A stretch of 64,000 nt of DNA from Nemopilema nomurai (taxonomy: Eukaryota > Cnidaria > Scyphozoa > Rhizostomeae > Rhizostomatidae). Positions 48,801-61,429 of the stretch are shown here, piece after piece. A program made the translations under genes and the position numbers. The notes below the pieces were generated by a model. The model made no database searches, was not told where the DNA came from, and worked only from the letters and a program-made list of their open reading frames with translations. How positions within the stretch are numbered: the first letter of the stretch is position 1; each line of letters begins with the position of its first letter. Location: assembly GCA_003864495.1 (NCBI GenBank), contig ML133409.1, positions 274,147 through 338,146 of the forward strand. Direction: 5' to 3'.

Positions 48801-51800
48801 AAGATCTCGTGAACAAAACGTTAAACTGTTTTACGTTCGTTTAGTTGATATCCATAGAGTACATTTGTAAGGAATAGCAGAATGTCAATCTTCAGAATCA
48901 TTTATGCCTTACCGCATAGAACGAAAAATACAAAACACTCTTTGTTTCCTTGTAGACGAAGGCTAGACACAATCTATGGGTTCCTTAATGGAACTGAGTC
49001 ATGGAAAAGGAAAACCTATAGTAGCTTCCCCAATCTGATTGGCTGTCAAGCAAACTATACACATGATGCTATAACCTCGCAGTTGATGTCTGATCACATG
49101 AAAACAAGGTTATCACATGAAAACAGACAAGTTCCCAATGGAAAACCGCTATTTACCATGACTCATTTTTTCTAAGCATGCAACTAAAGGTTTTTTTTAC
49201 ATAGAATCCCCTCAATGGAATCATATATTTTCAACAACTGCATAGAAAGATTGTTCCACGAATAAAGATTTTCACAAAATTTTTCCAATATATTGACGAC
49301 AAAAGAAAACAATATGATTAATATCCTATAGTTTACAAAAAGCAATAAATAAATAAGTACATAACAGGTTACATGGGAGAACAATGACAGTAGCTCTTAT
49401 TTATCGCATTTAAACAATTAAATGTAATTTTGACCTGTCTAAATATTGGAAAAACTTTAGCTTCTTTAAAATGGCAAAACTTTCTTAGACTTACAAGAGA
49501 TTGCATTTTGAAGTAAAATAAGATTAACGACAATTGACGGTTAAGACTGAGAATAAAATAGATATCGTAGGACAATTTCTGAATCCTTACCAATGCAGAG
49601 GAGTATTTCTGGTTGACTTCAGCTACCTTCTGGTCAGTGTCTGATCGAGCCTCGTGAAGTTGTTCCTCCAACACTGTTATCCTTAAAAATTATACAAATA
49701 ATGGTTAGCAGACCGAAACATTGAGATCAGGTGATAACTCTTCTGTGCAAAACCCGACACAAACATTTGAGGATCGATTAGAAATAGGAATGAGCAGAAA
49801 CCGGAGGCAAACAATAGCGATTTTGGTCCTAATAAAAACCAACAGCTTATTGTCAAAATTTGATTAAGGCTGCGTAAAGCGCCATGTAAAATATTCATTG
49901 CCTTTGAATCCAATGTAAGAAGGAAACAGAATGCAGTTTTTTGACTTGTCAGCCATTTAAACTTCAAGACACAGAGGCGAAATCCAAAGACAAAGCGATG
50001 GTTATGTATTAATCTAGGCTCAGTGGTTTTCAAGTTTGCTTGCTGAAAACAAATATCAAAATTTTAAGGTTTGAAGGTTGACTGATAACGAAAATAATGC
50101 AAAGAAAAGTGAGATAGGCATCAACTAAACTCGATGAGATGTATCACAAGCAAAAAGCATTGTGAAAGTTGCTTCTCTAATTTTGTTTGTATTGTATGTT
50201 TTACAAGATGTGCTCTAAGTTGCCTATCTTGAAAACACACAAATTTTACCCACCATCAAAATTCGCATTTCTTCGGCTTTTCCAATTTAGCCATTTCAAG
50301 TGAAATCAAAGGAATGAGATTCCACTCTAACGATGCCCGTCAGATAACGGAAATGGCTTATGATAAGGCCTAGCCCGAATTTGCATACAAATGCAGTACA
50401 TGTCGTTTGCGATTGACAAACAATATGGCTACGAAAATACCTGCTGCAATCTATGACAACAGGCTCTTCAGCCGAAAAATTCAAGAATTATTTACTCATC
50501 AAGGGGGAAAGGTCGCACATGGGCTTGGATTTTCCAAGTTCTTTGGTATTGATGTCTAGGAGAGTCCTCTAGCGCGACTTGCTTCGCAAAACAATCAAAC
50601 AAATGGCGGATGCTTGAAGCAGCACAGATGAGACAAAGAACTACAGAAGCCTGGCATGTTAACATTTCAAGTTAAAAATAACATAAAGCTAAATTCATTC
50701 CCTCAAGGAATAATCGTACTTTCTAGAGCCTGTAGTTAAATCTGCAGACTTTAAAAACCGTCTATTCTATTGACGAACGATTTAGCCAGCCATAACTTTC
50801 AACAAGAAAATGAATGGCGATTAATGATTTAGTTGCCACAAATTCGGTGGCGTTCATTCAAGTAGATTCAAGAATTCAATTCAACAAACCTGCAATGCAG
50901 TAAGAACAATGGAATTCTACCCCTTAATAAATGCAATGTGGTTTAGCTAATATGACTGTCCCAGTCCAGTCAAACAAGGAGATAGGACCTTACTTGTTTG
51001 ATACCAAAGGCCCAGGGTTAATTTCTCAATGAGACATGTTCACATGGGGCTTTTTCCAAGTAATTTGTGGTACAGCATTTTACAATAGCAAGGAATAGCG
51101 GTAACAGCTCTTAGGTAAAAGGTAACAATAACGGAATTTTTTTCCGACAAACCCCCGGTATATGCCAGCGTCGGAAAATGAAAAAGGCTGACAAATTAAA
51201 CACCTAATTGCGCATCAAAAAAACTAGAGGGCGGAAAGAAAAGCGTATGATTGGCTAGGAAATTTTACGTTTGAAAAGAATATGGAATTCTATTGCGCCT
51301 TTAACGGGACCTTATAACACTTCGATATTGATCTCTGATTCATTATTTCTCTTGCAAACATTACAAGGATATAGATTAACAAAATGAGCGGAATAAGTCG
51401 TACGTCCTCTTAAGGTAAGTTCAAATGCCTCCACGACGGCCTTATAAGCAAACACTTGGCAAGGAGGGATCGGGATGACGTTGAAAACAAGAGACAATTT
51501 CTAGTTTCACCTTGTGAAGGGTAGAAATCATAAATAGGGTATTGGAGGCAGGATGAAAATTTTGTACTGAATAAATCAAGAAGCCCAAGCTGTAGAGAAC
51601 GGCATTCGAAATAAGTATGCAAAATTACATAACTGTTGTCTCAGACAAAATTATACGTAAAGGCGTCCAAGTCAGGCCTACTCGCAATGCACTGCTGCCA
51701 AATTCGCATGGGTATCAATTATTCACTATCGTGACGAGGCTGGGCTGTGGAAGGCTTGGACTGAACAGCGCGTCTCTCTAAGTTACAACCTTTCTCCAAT

Positions 51801-54800
51801 GATTAGCTGCAGGAAGCCTTACTTAAGTGTCATGTTCTTGTAGCATTGACGTAGACAGGTGGTTTTTTCACACACCGGAAAATCTACATACGACCTGCAT
51901 GCAATTTAAGACGCAGAAAAAATAGCGCCACATTTCCCAATACCCACAGGCGTAGTATTAAAATGATGACAAAAACAACCGTCTTGAAATTATTAAAAAA
52001 ATCCTTTGTGTCTTCGCAGTTAGTTTCTTGATAGAGACGGCGAAGGACTGGGCACTGAGAGGGGTTTAATATAAACTGATCCGGCTTCACGTTATAAAAT
52101 TTGAGCCAACACAAGTGTGGAATTGGCTTACATAACAGTTTCTGAATCGTAAACGCCATTATTACAAAGACCAGAAATGCTCGTTATTTCCTTGTACTAA
52201 AACTCCTTGCACTATCCTTAACACTTCATCCCACATTTGCTTCACTCCCTATGCTGGCATGTAATACCCTAAAACGTATTATTTGCCAAGTCGAATATTA
52301 AGCATTGAATTTCTCCTCACCTTTCTAGCAATTTTCTGTTGTCGCTCTTCGATCTAATCTGCTTTTCACGATGGTTCTCCTGATCGATTTGAAGACTCGA
52401 AACTTGGCTTGACAAAGCTTCTATCTGCAACACGTGAAACGACTTACTTAGAATTTGAAAATTCAGCAGACACGAACGACTAGATGAGTCAGTCTAGAAA
52501 ACTCATATCTGGTATAATGACTGTTAATTTTTAATGAACTAGAACATCTAAACAAATAATGAAGCACAACAACAAAGTTCTCTCAATCGAAATGAACAAT
52601 CAAATCATAACGTTTAGTCATATCAAGAAGATGTAAAAATGGACTCTTATAATAATCAGCACGAAGAAATGGTTCGGCAATGAAAATAAACCTCAGTTAT
52701 AACTTTTTTGGGGTTTAAGCTTTAATGGTTACCTGGTTTGCCAAGACCATCATATTGCACTCGCTATCTGAATGAGGGGAGTTGTCAAAGTATGGGGGCA
52801 CTCGCAACTCTTCTGTGCTGTTTTGGAGGCTACAGTGGGCCGATTGCACCATTCGTAATTGGCTATAAAAAAATTAAAGCTTATTATATAGTTTCGCCTT
52901 TCAAGTCACTTAACTTGGAAATTAACTTTACTTTTTCGTCTTGGAAAGAAATTCAACAGAGGAAGCCCTTCCTTGGAGCGGTTCTAGGCATTAAATAGCG
53001 CACTATTTTTAAACAGGCGGATTTCCATAACTTTGATGGACGTATTATACGAGGGTATTTTACAAAAGTTACATCGTTTTAAATAGGAAGATAATTTATG
53101 AAATTTGCACAAACCAAAAGGCCTTGTAATTGATACCAAGAATTTTCCATAACCCCTCGTCGAAAGCGCTTCTACACCAGAAGCCTTCCTGTTGTTAACT
53201 CCAAGGACTTTCTTGATGACAGTTAGAAGTCAGAAAAATATGATATAAGGGACAAATTGTACGCTTTCTCATAGCTGTGTGTGATTTTTGGGCTTTTCAA
53301 CACCGTCGGACGAAATAGATTCAAACCTCTCCTATCAACAATTTCCCAAAACAGTTCCAACCCCTCACCCCCCCGGAATATAATCACCCCTCCACCCTCG
53401 ATACACGCATGCATTTGAATTAAAAAGATTCTATATTACCGTGCAGCTGACGATCCTGAAATTCGACGGTTGAAGAACGGGTGACTAGAAACATACAAAA
53501 CAAAGTGTTGTAAGAGAAACGTTATTAAAACAAAATATAAAGGTATTTTTGTTCCTTTCGGTTATATTTTCTACCCTTAACATTTTCGCACATCCACAAA
53601 TAAACTTCGCGTCCCTTTTAAAAAGAATGTAACTAATTTTTGCGAATTCGAAGACACCTCGAAATCCTAAACCATTTGAAAGCGACGTAATGGAATCTTT
53701 TAAATCCATTATGAAATTGTTTTTTTCTCGTCCACATGTCAACTTTCGTCAGAGTAAATAAAAAACCTGGAATTGCCACTCGCTGAAAAAGGTAACATGC
53801 ATTTCCAATCAGTTTTGCAGATTGACTTTAAAATTGAAGCAAACAGTGTAGAGATGCATGTTTATGTAAAAATGAATGGAAAAGTGAATTGTATTGGAAT
53901 GAGCAAACAATTAAAAAAATCCTCTATTCTGCCCACCTCCACCGAGGTTTCGAACCGTGGTAATGCTAATCCTGCCTTTATGACACAAAGGTGTTGTTTA
54001 ATAAGGCACAAGCTTCAAAAATTGTAGTTGATTTGACTACCTGTTAGTTACTTTAACATTAGCGAAAGTGTATATTTAGTTCGCTAAGCAAATTGCTCCG
54101 GTAGAATGGCAAATAACAGCTAATAAGCAATTAAAAAGAGAAGTCACGTGATGAAAGGAAAATTAGGTACGGGTGTGGCCTACATACTTTTTCTCCGGCG
54201 TCGAATAGTCGGAATGAATCGACAAGGTTTCGTCTGCATCGCTCGCTTCCCCAACACCTTCAAAGCCCTCCTCCTTCGACTGATGCTCGCTCGTTCTGCC
54301 CAGCAAAAACTTGTTCTGAAATATGGACCGGTGCTTGTTCCTGCGTTTATGCATTCCATGAAGAGGATAGGTCGAGTAAATCGATAACGAGTCTCTGCCT
54401 TTAGCGCGAACTTCAGGGCTTGTGTTGTTATTGTTGTTGTTGTGATTGCCGACAATGTCACGTGATGGCGTAACTAAATCGTCCAAGTCACCATAATAGT
54501 CATTAGTGGATGCTGTACTGTGGGTAGGACTATCGGGCTAGAATGGTGAGATTAACTGTCAGCAAAGCATCTTGTCGGACAAGGACAGCAATGCAATACA
54601 AATGCACAGTCCGAAGGCGTCAAAGGAGTTTATTGGTCTCTTAGATCTTCTCTCTTAGAATTGAGATTAAGAAATCGTTTATGCTTAGACTTTGAAATTG
54701 TCATAGAAACCGTTAAATTCCATACGAATCGATTACGAATAGGAAAACAAGATATTTCAATTCTGCAACGAAAGTGCTGTTTACATTGCAAATCAAATAC

Positions 54801-55247
54801 CCGTTGAATTTACATGCATTGACAAAAGAGGAAAATTTATATGCATTCGTATCCCAAACGGTGAGAACAAGTTACTTTCGATAGTGCTCTGTCTCCTAAA
54901 CAACAACATCCTGAACATTTCTCCTTGTTTCACTATTTCGTTACCAGCCCCATCATCGGTAGTATAGTCTTCAAAAATGATAACATTACATATTCGAAAC
55001 ATACTTCGGCGCTTGATACAGAGAATCCTTATAAAAACAAGAAAAAACCTCTATAGAAAAGCGATCCTTGACTATTAATCAGACGGAAGATTGTAGTAGG
55101 GAACACGGCAAGGTACATAGAACACCGATATTCAATCCGTCGTTTTAGTTTGGATACTCACGTCATCAAAGAACCCCTCGCTGTCTGTGTAAGATCTAGG
55201 CCTTGGTTCAACCAGAATCGGCGAATCGGGCGGCTGCTCTTTCTCTC
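45804..55247 (-). CDS. Class II Rab11 family-interacting protein (FIP3/FIP4-like), 5' incomplete
   Basis: Effector of Rab11 (and in mammals ARF6) on recycling endosomes, used in cytokinesis. Exons seen, 5' to 3': 55162-55247, 54188-54537, 53440-53484, 52733-52829, 52321-52424, 49591-49681, 48621-48670, 47970-48051, 47328-47465, 46897-47010, 46392-46469, 45804-45965 (stop TAA at 45804-45806). All phases agree; together about 465 codons. The first two exons encode an acidic, Ser/Pro-rich region (GFFDD, DYYGDLDDL, a run of six Asn, DADETLSIHSDYS). From 52424 down the product is heptad-rich coiled coil (IEALSSQVSSLQID, RITVLEEQLHEA, KIDELSDLLTERDRMLEDL, EIAALTDELELLRSQQ). The C-terminus has the FIP Rab-binding signature: QQYIDMLLMLIMESNPELLE, compare YIDxxIxxIMExNPxxLE. 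Exon 53440-53484 is supported only by phase and splice sites. The first visible exon needs one more base from an upstream exon, so the N-terminus (EF-hand region in FIP3/4) lies above 55247 or beyond the window. FIP3 and FIP4 cannot be told apart here. Confidence 0.85.
46000..46068. repeat. 16-bp tandem repeat, about 4 copies
   Basis: The unit AACAGGTTATAGCTAA is repeated with one copy reading GACTAA. It lies in the intron directly upstream of the last exon of the Rab11-FIP gene. Confidence 0.85.
47011..47158. repeat. Degenerate 31-bp tandem repeat
   Basis: Five units starting near 47011, 47043, 47073, 47105 and 47136 share CTGTCAAT...AACAAGCATGATTTC. The first unit begins exactly at the polypyrimidine/AG end of the intron before exon 46897-47010, so the repeat has grown from the splice-acceptor side (CCTGTCAAT recurs). 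Confidence 0.75.
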
Positions 55248-55847
55248 CTAGAATTTTGAAAATCAACTAAAAATAAACTCCTCACAGTCACTTTGTGACA
55301 GATGTGCAAATCAAAAGATGTGAGCCAGAAACACCTGCATCAATTGTTTGCCTCTGTATCTAATTACACAAAAACTACCCATTGAATTCTCAGAAGAAGA
55401 ACTTGTACGACTTTGCTATATACATAAACTGCAAATCCATTAACAGAAAATAATAACAAGCCCATAGGCAACTGAGCCCAAGTGGTTATTGGCCTATTTT
55501 TGGATTTCTCCTTATCTTTGGCTGAAGAATAAGCTAATTTTCATTTTCAAAAAAATTTGGAAGGTTAAATTGACATCTTTAAATGTAAAGAAACTTGGCA
55601 AGCAAAGTCAATTTCCCTTCCACATCAGAATAACAAATTATCAAATATACTCGGCCATCAAATAAGGTGTTATAAATTATTGAAAGCTGAAGGAGGTACC
55701 TTTTCAATGTTACACAAGGGGTATTCTCTTACAACTATCCATCAGAGTGGTAAAGGTGTAATATATTTCAAAAAACAAGTTTTTGCATTTTGGCTTAAAG
55801 AGATCATAAGATATATAAAAAGATTTGACTTTGTGTGTATTTGGTTC
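55248..55847. other. Between Rab11-FIP exon and the large inverted repeat
   Basis: No exon was recognised. It is probably intron of the Rab11-FIP gene, whose next upstream exon is not visible. Confidence 0.4.
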
Positions 55848-58138
55848 AAACAGCCTCCATATCATAAGCAGAAAATCCACGCCAAAACCAGAATGAAAAT
55901 ACGAAGACTACGCTCGAATGCCGTCTATACGCTATCTCATGAGTTATAGACCGTAGTTGTGGGCTGGACCAATCAGAGGGCTAGATTTCCAGTTTTCGAT
56001 CTCAAGGTGTCATTAATCCGAAAATTAATGATGACAACCGCGCGAGGTGCGAGCGCCTTTGATGGTCCGCGCTGCTCCTTCATAGCTTCACCCGCAAATG
56101 TACAATGTTTCTAACAAAGGCCGACCTTTGAGAATGAACTGATTCGAAAATATTCCGAGCCATCAAAGTAGACTCTGTTAAGATAGGCTGACATCAGAAA
56201 GATGCGAAAATGCAATTTATTATGATTATATTTATTCTAACCAAACGGGAACAAGTGTCAAAGGCACGGGCATCATCGAGGTCCTACTGTCCGCTTCGTC
56301 AAAAACCTCGAAAATAATAGGGTTTATGGAACTATGTACAAGTATTTCGAAAACTTAGTGTTGTTCCTCTTAATGTGCTTTTCAAGGCCTATTTTGCAAA
56401 AAAACACCTCACTTCGAAAATACCATTTCAAGAATAAGCCGCTAAATGGCAATGATTCCTGATCTGTAAAAGCAAAATATGGCTTTTGGCTCCCGATGAT
56501 ACACATTTGATATGTTAGGATATATCCGAATCATAGGTAGAATATATCAGGACAGTACCAAAAATGAACTCACCAAAGTATAACATGGAAGGATGAAACC
56601 CAAACCATTCATCGTCCAAAACACTGATATGAGTAGAGACAAGACTGTAGTTCCCGCCAAATAGTTTCCCGGCAAAAAGTAGAATTCTTCAGTATTATTC
56701 GAGTGATCTCGCCAAATGATTTGCTACATCCTCTGTTGTATCTAGGATCTACATTCAGTAGCATTAACTGTATAGTATATATCTGTCTTTTCTACGATCG
56801 TACACTTATTGAATAAAAACATTGATGCTGTTGCAGAGTTGCAACCTATTTTGATTCCTACTGTGGTGTTAGTATTGAAGCGTGCTTCCCCAAAGTTCGA
56901 AGTTTCCTTTGTTCACTAAAGGTGACAGTGAAAAAACATTAACCGGAAATATAGCGAGGCGCCAAAGCAAATATACTCCTTATCCCTGCCAATGTTCAGG
57001 GATCCCGGAGCAATCAAAGTTAATTTGATTCAGAGAATGTTTCTCCCCAAATTTTGCAGGAATCTGGCACCTTCCTAACCCAACACTCTGCTGCATGAAT
57101 TTTTGTTGGAGGGGGATGAACTAAAAATTCCGAAAAAGCAAAGTTTTCTATATTTGTGTCTTTGTTCAGAATGATAAGGCAACCATTGCGGCCTATTGCG
57201 GCACATTGCAGCCTTGACACAGCGGACGCCGAATAAAGGCAGGAGAGGCAGACTTTGCCAAACAGTTTCGCCCTGTTTACGTATACGTATTCGATTAACC
57301 TCTTGTTTGTTTATAAATCTCCTACTTATTCTCTATATGCAATTTGTAGGTTCACTTCCATTCACATGTCACGCATGTGATTTTGAAATAATTGAAATGA
57401 CTTCCATTCAAGGCCATCGCTATGGGGTGGGGGCTAAGGGGTGTAACACCCCCACTTCAAAATAGATTGCAGGAAATGATCACTGGAAATGTGAAACTGC
57501 AAATGTTCTTGTTGTGCCTATCGCCCCCCCCTATCACTCGTTCGTGTGTAAGCTCTTTGCCTTGTGTCAAATAGCGCAGATACCATCATCGCTCTCCAGG
57601 TTAATTTTAATAAGCACCCCAAACTAGGTATTGTGCTACTACAATGCCAATTATTTTCAAATTAAAAACTCTACCATCACAAAATTTGTAAATAAACAAG
57701 GAGTCTCCAAATTCCCCTTCACACGAAAAGCGCTTGGAAACTCAAAGCGGCGTGAGCTGAGATAAAGTTTTTCTAAATATCTTTTGTTATGATTGTTAAA
57801 ATCTTCCTTGGCCCCTCCACTTTCCAACCTGCGTCGAAGCCCATGTGAGTTCGGTGTTTTGTCTGAACCCTTGTAGTGTTCACGAAAGAGAGGAAAAACT
57901 GAAAGAAACTCAAGCGCTCTGAGCTCAATTCGACTTTTCAAAGCAGCGTGAAAATTTCCGTGTGCACAGAATAGTTTTCATTTCGAAGCGAGCAGAGAAA
58001 AGCCTTGTCTCTCGGGGTGGATTTTTTTTTGGTGGTTGTTTTATTTGAATTATTGCTCATTTTATCAGATTGTTTATATTTCTTGCCCGCATTGAGAAAG
58101 AGGCAACATTTTCACGCATCTTTGACTTTTGACATGTT
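55848..58138 (+). repeat. Left arm of a large inverted repeat (about 2.29 kb)
   Basis: Starting at AAACAGCCTCCATATCATAAG and ending at TTTGACATGT, this stretch recurs reverse-complemented at 61430-63722. Agreement is close over the whole length, with only scattered substitutions and 1-3 base indels seen; three small open frames are repeated identically or nearly so in the other arm. No known protein motif is found in either arm. C/G-rich phrases such as GGGGTGTAACACCCCC (57438-57453) are present. Confidence 0.93.
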
Positions 58139-58146
58139 ATACAACT

Positions 58147-58640
58147 TTCTCGCTACAGTTATACAAGAATAAAAATAAAGCAGATCCATTGGTAGAAAAT
58201 TTGCTCTGCCAAGATCAGCTTTGCCTCGCGACTAGGCCTTATTTTCGTGTTTGGAGGGGGTGAGCCCCCATGCCTCCCTCGAGTGATGCCTATGACTCAA
58301 AAGCTTCCTGGAATCAAACATTTTACCAAACGTTCTTTCATAACTTTCAGAATGATTCTTTCATAAGCGATGTTTATCCCTAAGTAGTAAAGCTTTACTA
58401 ACTTCAATTTCCTTTTGTACAATTCATATCTGTCTTTATTCTTCTTATTATTCCATTCGTATTATTATTCTATTTGTGTTATTGTTCTGTTATTATTTTG
58501 TGTTATTATTTTGTTTATGTTATTATTCGATCAAGGGTAAAGCTATCGGGGGTGGGGGTGGTGGTCGGAGGGGACTGCGACACCCCCGAAAAGTCATGAA
58601 TTTGCTTTTTATTCGACACACTTAACATTTTTAATGCCTA
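58147..58640 (+). repeat. Left arm of a nested inverted repeat (about 0.49 kb)
   Basis: It runs from TTCTCG(C/A)TACAGTTATAC to AACATTTTTAATGCCTA and is matched in inverse at 58727-59219. Only about 8 bases separate it from the inner end of the large left arm. The central part is a run of TTATTATT-type repeats followed by a G-rich block (58546-58576) and the phrase GCGACACCCCC. Confidence 0.9.
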
Positions 58641-58726
58641 TTCGGCACACTTGATAGTAAATTAAGAAATAAAGACATAATTATAGTTGGTGGAATATTT
58701 GACTGTATTATAATATTTGATAGATC

Positions 58727-59219
58727 TAGGCATTAAAAATGTTAAGTGTGTCGAATAAAAAACAAATTCATGACTTTTGGGGGGTGTCGCAGTCCCCTCC
58801 GACCACCACCCCCACCCCCGATAGCTTTACCCCTGGATCGAATAATTATATAAACAAAATAATAACACAAAATAATAGCAGAATAATAACACAAATAGAA
58901 TAATAATACGAATGGAATAATAAGAAGAAGAAAAAGATATGAATTGTACAAAAGGAAATTGAAGTTAGTAAAGCTTTACTACTTAGGGATAAACATCGCT
59001 TATGAAAGAATCATTCTGAAAGTTATGAAAGAACGTTTGGTAAAATGTTTGATTCCAGGAAGCCTTTGAGTCATAGGCATCACTCGAGGGGGCATGGGGG
59101 CTCACCCCCTCCAAACACGAAAATAAGGCCTAGTCGCTAGGCAAAGCTGATCTTGGCAGAGCAAATTTTTCTACCAATGGATCTGCTTTATTTTTATTCT
59201 TGTATAACTGTATCGAGAA
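58727..59219 (-). repeat. Right arm of the nested inverted repeat
   Basis: Reverse complement of 58147-58640, with a few substitutions and small indels in the TTATT tract. The loop between the arms is only 86 bp (58641-58726) and AT-rich, so a single strand could fold into a nearly perfect hairpin. The layout is that of a foldback-type or hairpin miniature element. No transposase is present. Confidence 0.9.
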
Positions 59220-60705
59220 GGTAGTTTATGTTTGAAAATTATATGTTCCAAAAGTAGTACGATAAAGACTGCCAGTGGCGCGAAATAGGAATTGCCAGCG
59301 GTAGTATGGGCTGGAGGGACAAGATTTTTTGGTTGATTCTGATTTCCTTTCACTGCATAATTAATTTTGCTCGATGTCAGAAAACTGAGATAAAAATAAG
59401 GAAAACTAACCGGGCGCTGCCCCACAGCCTTGTGCCGGAGGAATGATTAAACTCACAACTGTGCGTTTGTACGATTGCATTGATATAATGTAGCTGTAGA
59501 TGTATATACAATTCCGTACATACAAAATGTTAATTTCTGCAGATATATTACGTGTGGATATTGCGATATGAAAGAAATTTATATTTGAGATTTGAGATTG
59601 GAGAGAAATGAGAAAGCTTCAAGAATATATTCATGCTCAAAAGAAATATTTCTTGGAAGTATCAAGGGTGGAAAAAAGTTATAGTTTCTAACTAACTATG
59701 GTTAAAAAAATAAATGTTGGAAATTATTCGGTGGGAGCTAAAGCCTTCTTCTATCCCGCTCTGCGGTCTATGGGTTTATTATGTATACTTTTAAAGTGCT
59801 TCCTCGGTGCATCCAAGCGTTTAAACTCTGTATCTAAGTGGCTGGCTTGTTGCGATGCCTGCGGGTAATCTCGTCTTCCAAGTGCATTCTGTATGCTTCT
59901 AAGTGCTTTCTCGGTGCATCCAAGTGTTAAAACTGCGTATCTAAGTGCCACGCTTCGATTTCAGTGTCATAGTGTGATAGCTTTCAACTTGTCTGCGGGA
60001 ACTTTCATGTTTTTTTTGGCGAGAACAGCCTGTTATGAAGCGCGCGGGAAAGTTTCAAGCACGCACTAAGCCCTTCGCAAAAAAACTCGATAGCGATTCA
60101 GCCTTTTACAAGCTGTAACATGCTTAGCAACACTTTAATATAATTCACCCCAATATACTTTGCGAGTGCAATCTTGTCGCAAAGAATTGTAAATTCGCAG
60201 TTAAAAACAAGGATTTCCAAGGACTAATTTTCGCTAAGAAATGAATTCCTTTACAAGACAATGCGGCTTCGGTTTGTTGGCAGCTACTTCGTAAAAGATC
60301 GGAGCTTCTTTGTAAATAAAGCTACAATCGTTCACCCCACCATAGATATGTTGTTAGTGTGATTGGCAAGTTATTGGATGGCAGGTCCCAGTTTCCAAAC
60401 AAAATTGTCTTGTATTGGGGAGGGATATCGCAATGAATGTCGTTATATTGAAAGAAAAATCATTGTTTTAAAGTAAACGTTAGAAAGTAAAAGAAAATAA
60501 CATGAATGGAAATTTTAGCTTACAGTTGTATTCTAAACTTTTTCCAAGTACCCTTTTTGACTCATTCGTTAATTGTAAAATCAGTAAAAGAGACAGATTT
60601 GTGTGTTTTCGTTGCTTTATGATTTTAAGCTAGTTAAATAAGACACTCTGCGCAAATACACTTTCATTTCCTTACGTGTCGTCGTGCGAAATGCGACACG
60701 AGTAA
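59220..60705. other. Spacer of the large inverted repeat, no gene recognised
   Basis: It holds an imperfect direct repeat of about 108 bp period (AAGTGCTTCCTCGGTGCATC at 59793, AAGTGCTTTCTCGGTGCATC at 59901). A 66-codon minus-strand frame at 59751-59951 follows this repeat and is not convincing. Otherwise nothing was identified. Confidence 0.5.
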
Positions 60706-61328
60706 GGCCCCGTTCACACTGCCCCGTTTCCATATGAAGACGGAGCAAAACATATCCGTTTTGGCCTTGCGTTCACATCGCTCCGCTGTGAAAACGGAGC
60801 TTTTTGAAAACGCTAACGAAAACGCATAAATCTGAAAACGGTGAGTTTTGAAAACGGTCCGTTTTCAATATGAACGCCAAAAATGGAGACGTTTGAAAAC
60901 GCTAACAACAGCAGCAAGATTCCATTCTGGAGGCGCCAATAATCACATTACAGTGTATTTCAAAGTAGCTGACATTGGAGCAAAACGACTGTTGTTCAAA
61001 TCTTGTTGCTTTTGCTCTTGCTCGGAGTTGCATAGCATCATTTCGTTTACTATTTAATTTCAAAGCAATTTCTTGATGCAATTTTTTATCGATTCCTTGA
61101 TGCAAAATTAGGAATGGCCTGTCTTCGTGTGTGGGTTTCGGTTTGACGCCAATTTTGGGGTAAAAGGGCTCGCGTTGAAAGGGAGGCCGTGACTGTGTTT
61201 TTGCTAGAGCAATGAGAACGCCAATCGTTTTCATAGCGCTTTCATCTTGAAACGGAGATATGTGAACGGACCGCGTTTTTATTTACAAAAACAGATAGAA
61301 ATGAAAACGGAGCAATGTGAACGTAGCC
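60706..61328. mobile_element. 623-bp terminal-inverted-repeat element, Harbinger-like
   Basis: The left end GGCCCCGTTCACACTGCCCC is matched by the right end read in inverse, GGCTACGTTCACATTGCTCC. TAA flanks both sides (60703-60705 and 61329-61331), a 3-bp target duplication like that of PIF/Harbinger. Phrases such as GAAAACGGAGC recur inside the ends. A minus-strand frame of 110 codons (60902-61234) shows no transposase motif. It is probably non-autonomous. Confidence 0.75.
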
Positions 61329-61429
61329 TAAATCTGCCTGTGTAATGTGTCACAGAAAGCGTTGACAAGTCACCCAGCCTGTGAGCACGACTTATTAATA
61401 GATTTTCAATTCAATGCCAGGTTTAGTCA

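Noticed and set aside
57657..57941. 94-codon ORF repeated identically at 61626-61910
   Set aside because: It is duplicated because it lies in both arms of the large inverted repeat. No motif and no splice context support a gene.
60902..61234. 110-codon minus-strand ORF
   Set aside because: It lies within the 623-bp inverted-repeat element, ends in a Cys run from a simple CAG/TGC tract and has no known domain.
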